Assembly: GCA_035527255.1 (NCBI GenBank)
Contig: DATLAW010000026.1
Location: forward strand, 1 to 16,505
DNA: 16,505 bases
Source: Thermohalobaculum sp035527255
GTDB taxonomy: Bacteria > Pseudomonadota > Alphaproteobacteria > Rhodobacterales > Rhodobacteraceae
Direction of reading: 5' to 3'
This document shows, in pieces, positions 14,452-16,505 of the stretch (position 1 is its first letter; each line of letters opens with the position of its first letter). A program made the position numbers and the translations under genes. Under the pieces are notes generated by a model. It was given only the letters and a program-made list of their open reading frames with translations. It made no database searches and was not told where the DNA came from.

Positions 14452-14486
14452 AATGTGGCGCCATTAAGAACAATGCGGCGCCAATA
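14452..14486. repeat. Two 15-bp near-identical direct repeats, 20 bp apart, with GGCGCC core
   Basis: AATGTGGCGCCATTA (14452-14466) and AATGCGGCGCCAATA (14472-14486) differ at two positions. Each holds the palindrome GGCGCC. The 20-bp offset is close to two helical turns, so two bound proteins would sit on the same DNA face. They are about 130-165 bp upstream of the AAA start. Confidence 0.55.
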
Positions 14487-14615
14487 GGAAATTTGGGTGG
14501 CGGTCCCAGGCTGTATGGTGGCGAAATACTACTGAAAGAGAGTATGGCCTCATTACGCCATATTTGCGGTGCAGACTGGAACGTCGAGTTTTGGGGATAA
14601 CCGAGGTGATAAAAA

Positions 14616-15935
14616 ATGAGTGTTGAACGCCAAGTCGCAGGTGGATCGGTCATCCGCATGGATGCACATCCCAAACCGCCGCGCTCGATGCGCGACACCG
14701 GGCTCGAGGAAGGCTTTCTCCTCGATCTCATGTACAAGACGATGTACCGCTTGGGTCTTGAGCGCGCGAGCGAGATCAGCAATGTGATCAAGCTCTCGGT
14801 CGCCATCGTCGATGAGATGCTTCGGCTCGGCCAGGAGTTGAAGATGATCGAGACGCTGGGCCAGCGCGGCGCCAGCATGACCGCCGAGATGCGCTACGCC
14901 CTTTCACACCTCGGTCGCGCTCGGGCGCTGGAGGCGATGGCGAAAAGCGAATATGCTGGTCCGGCCCCAGTGCCGCTCTCCAACTTCGTCGCCCAGTGCA
15001 ATGCGCAATCGATCCGCGGCGAAGTGCTCAGTCGGCAGATGCTCGAGAAGGTCTTCGCCAAACTGACGCTGGCTGATGAGCTGATGGCCAAGATCGGCCC
15101 GGCGGTGAATTCCGGTCAGTCGATCATGCTCTACGGGCCAGCCGGTAACGGTAAATCGTCGATCGCCATCGCGGTCACCATGGCCTACGAGGATAGTGTC
15201 TATCTGCCCTATTGTTTCGAGGTCGATAACCAGGTCGTCACGCTCTACGATCCGACCGTGCACCGCCGGCTCGACAAAGACGACTACGGCAACGAAGGCC
15301 TACGCCGTGGCAATGGCTTTGACCGGCGCTATGTGCAATGCCAGCGCCCGGCGGTGATCGCCGGTGGCGAGTTGACACTGGACGCACTGAATATCGCCTA
15401 CAATCCGACCAGCCGCACCTATGAAGCGCCGATGCAGCTCAAGGCCGTCGGCGGCGTCTTCGTGGTCGACGATTTTGGTCGCCAGCGTCACACGCCGCAG
15501 GAGATGATCAACCGTCTGATCATCCCACTGGAATCGAAGGTCGACTATCTGACCCTGCAGACCGGACGCAAATTCGAGGTGCCGTTCGATCCGCTGGTGA
15601 TCTTCTCGACCAACATCCCGCCTGCGACACTGGCCGACGAGGCGGCGCTCAGGCGTCTGCGCTACAAGATCCTTGTCGATAAGCCGAACAAGGAACTCTA
15701 CGTCAGGATCTTTGTCAATTGCTGCCGCCAATACGGGCTGGAACTGACCGACGATATCCTGGCCTACCTGCTGCTGGATCTCTACCCGAATCAGCCAGGA
15801 GCCGAGATGCATGCGTTCCATCCGAAGTTCCTGATCGAGCAGACCATCTCGATCTGCACCTACGAGGGGGTCAAGCCGGAGATGCGCAAGGACTTCCTCA
15901 ACCGCGCCTGGATCAACCTGTTCACGAAGGATTGA
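14616..15935 (+). CDS. AAA ATPase with winged-helix-like N-terminal domain
   Basis: A 439-residue soluble protein. Residues 30-110 look like a winged helix: FLLDLMYKTMYRLG, a putative recognition segment EISNVIKLSVAIVDEMLRLG, then MRYALSHLGRARALEAM. A conserved-looking YAGPAPVPL linker follows. The AAA module has Walker A GPAGNGKS at 174-181, Walker B VFVVDDFGR with Asp285-Asp286 (Asp instead of the usual Glu), sensor 1 Asn333 in FSTNIPP, and candidate Arg fingers in LRRLRYK (346-349). Between Walker A and B lies an EVDNQVVTLYDP strand region. I recall uncharacterised bacterial ATPases with this layout and a DDFGR motif, so the Asp is probably a family trait. The role is unknown; ATP-driven remodelling or regulation is inferred. 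It has an excellent ribosome site (GAGGTGAT) and its own terminator. Confidence 0.87.
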   Translation: MSVERQVAGGSVIRMDAHPKPPRSMRDTGLEEGFLLDLMYKTMYRLGLERASEISNVIKLSVAIVDEMLRLGQELKMIETLGQRGASMTAEMRYALSHLGRARALEAMAKSEYAGPAPVPLSNFVAQCNAQSIRGEVLSRQMLEKVFAKLTLADELMAKIGPAVNSGQSIMLYGPAGNGKSSIAIAVTMAYEDSVYLPYCFEVDNQVVTLYDPTVHRRLDKDDYGNEGLRRGNGFDRRYVQCQRPAVIAGGELTLDALNIAYNPTSRTYEAPMQLKAVGGVFVVDDFGRQRHTPQEMINRLIIPLESKVDYLTLQTGRKFEVPFDPLVIFSTNIPPATLADEAALRRLRYKILVDKPNKELYVRIFVNCCRQYGLELTDDILAYLLLDLYPNQPGAEMHAFHPKFLIEQTISICTYEGVKPEMRKDFLNRAWINLFTKD

Positions 15936-15958
15936 GGGCAGGATTACGCTGACAGACA

Positions 15959-15994
15959 GGCGGGGGTGTCGACGCCCCCGCCATTTGGTTTTTT
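15959..15994 (+). terminator. Intrinsic terminator after the AAA gene
   Basis: GGCGGGGG (15959-15966) pairs with CCCCCGCC (15975-15982) across TGTCGACG, and a T6 run follows at 15989-15994 after a 6-base gap. It begins 24 bp past the ATPase stop codon. The stem is strong; the gap before the T run is longer than ideal. It would separate the ATPase transcript from the small secreted-protein gene. Confidence 0.75.
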
Positions 15995-16057
15995 GGGTTC
16001 ACCTTCGGGCAATTTGAGTCGCTTTCCGGTCAATTGAAAATCTCGGGAAGTCGAGGC

Positions 16058-16288
16058 ATGAAATTTAGGTCGATCGCCCTTGTCGCCGCCGCGGTACTCG
16101 CTGTCCTGGTCTGGGCGCAGGACGATACCGATACTGACAGCGGCGCGAGCATCCACAAGCCGCTGCACATGCCGACAGAAGTCACACCCTACGAGCCCGA
16201 GCGGATCATTCGTATGACGCTGCACGACTATGTCGGATCGCGGAAGGGTGTTCTGAAGGACGAAACCACTGGGCGCTACGTCACCTGA
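16058..16288 (+). CDS. Small predicted secreted protein, unknown function
   Basis: A 76-residue protein. A classic signal peptide is visible: basic MKFR, a hydrophobic core SIALVAAAVLAVLVW, and a likely cut after Ala20 (V-W-A before QDD). There is no lipobox Cys. The mature part of about 56 residues is acidic at its start (DDTDTDSG) and then polar, with no Cys and no known motif. The start at 16058 follows GTCGAGG closely; an in-frame ATG at 16034 would add eight residues ahead of the signal. It follows the ATPase gene beyond a terminator. Its last codons run into DNA that reads as IS110 transposase in another frame, so the natural C-terminus may have been lost or replaced. Function is unknown. 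Confidence 0.6.
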   Translation: MKFRSIALVAAAVLAVLVWAQDDTDTDSGASIHKPLHMPTEVTPYEPERIIRMTLHDYVGSRKGVLKDETTGRYVT

Positions 16289-16505
16289 GCAGCAATCGGT
16301 GCTGATGCTCCATCGGACCCGGCAGTTGTTCGTTCGCCAGCGCACGATGCTGATCAATGCGATTCGCGCCCACCTGGCCGAGTTTGGCATTGTTGCCGGC
16401 ATCGGGCGCAATGGCGTTGAGACATTGTTGGAGCTGATCACCAAGGGTGAGGATGAGAGCATCCCATCGGCAGCCCGCGAGTGCCTGATGGCGCTTGCGG
16501 CACAG
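16284..16505 (+). mobile_element. IS110-family transposase remnant, N-terminal part missing, runs off the window
   Basis: From about 16284 the frame reads SPEQQ, then VLMLHRTRQLFVRQRTMLIN and AHLAEFGIV, which is the helical middle region of IS110-family transposases between the DEDD (RuvC-like) domain and the C-terminal transposase_20 domain. In intact IS110 elements about 130-150 residues of DEDD domain precede this; here stop codons in this frame at 16215-16217 and 16254-16256 and the small secreted-protein gene take its place. So the element is 5'-truncated. The frame is open to the window edge at 16505; the C-terminal domain cannot be judged. No end repeats are visible, as usual for this family. 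Confidence 0.85.

Larger units (their letters stand above)
14308..14615. promoter_or_regulatory. Divergent promoter region with three repeat elements
   Basis: This 308-bp gene-free stretch separates the unknown gene (-) from the AAA gene (+) and is AT-richer than its surroundings on its left side. It holds TTGTGA-N7-TCACAA at 14368-14386. It also holds a 15-bp direct repeat AATGyGGCGCCAwTA at 14452-14466 and 14472-14486, exactly 20 bp apart. A third element, TATGGC-N8-GCCATA, lies at 14543-14562. GAGGTGAT at 14603-14610 is a near-perfect ribosome site for the AAA gene. On the - strand, TTGTGA and TAGAAA 16 bases apart could be a weak promoter for the unknown gene. No sigma-54 site was found. 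Confidence 0.5.

Noticed and set aside
14402..14452. Mini reading frame MIYKVNVIAASGEEVS in the divergent region
   Set aside because: It reads like the start of a real protein but has no ribosome site and ends after 16 codons; too short to support, though it could be a remnant.

Overview
The window looks like chromosomal DNA from a GC-rich alphaproteobacterium, possibly of Rhodospirillales type. This rests on family resemblance: the class IIA HAD hydrolase, the YcgN cysteine-cluster protein, the Flp-like pilin with an Asp-Trp at its processing site, and the codon use. No rRNA, tRNA, CRISPR array or prophage is visible. Most genes are housekeeping or metabolic, with a less ordinary right end.

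Left block (1-3989, + strand): an alpha/beta hydrolase cut by the window edge and broken by an in-frame TGA; a short-chain dehydrogenase-like protein lacking the catalytic Tyr and Lys; a 12-helix MFS transporter; and a NagD-like HAD hydrolase. Next comes a small AT-richer island (about 3990-4735) with an orphan Flp-like pilin gene, a weak terminator, hairpins, an 11-bp tandem duplication and an operator-like inverted repeat.

Middle block (4736-11383, + strand): a MaoC-type enoyl-CoA hydratase and the bifunctional FAD synthetase/riboflavin kinase RibF form a close pair. A 609-residue regulator-like protein with a coiled-coil N-terminus and two duplicated XRE helix-turn-helix domains follows. 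Then come an MFS transporter of the LplT/Aas type, a YcgN cysteine-cluster protein and a threonine-aldolase-type PLP enzyme; the last three are tightly packed.

Right block (11384-16505): Hsp33 (- strand) diverges from a Nudix hydrolase (+). A 320-residue protein I do not recognise (-) diverges from a 439-residue protein (+) with a winged-helix-like N-terminus and an AAA ATPase module. Their shared 308-bp intergenic region carries three symmetric or repeated elements and is the best candidate for an undescribed regulated unit. A strong intrinsic terminator follows the ATPase. After it come a small predicted secreted protein and an IS110-family transposase remnant running off the right edge without its N-terminal catalytic domain.

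The strongest oddities are the broken hydrolase, the catalytically altered SDR, the duplicated XRE protein, the divergent unknown/AAA pair and the IS110 junction. No experimentally known system is recognised as a whole; any joint role of the unknown protein, the ATPase and the small secreted protein is inference from position.
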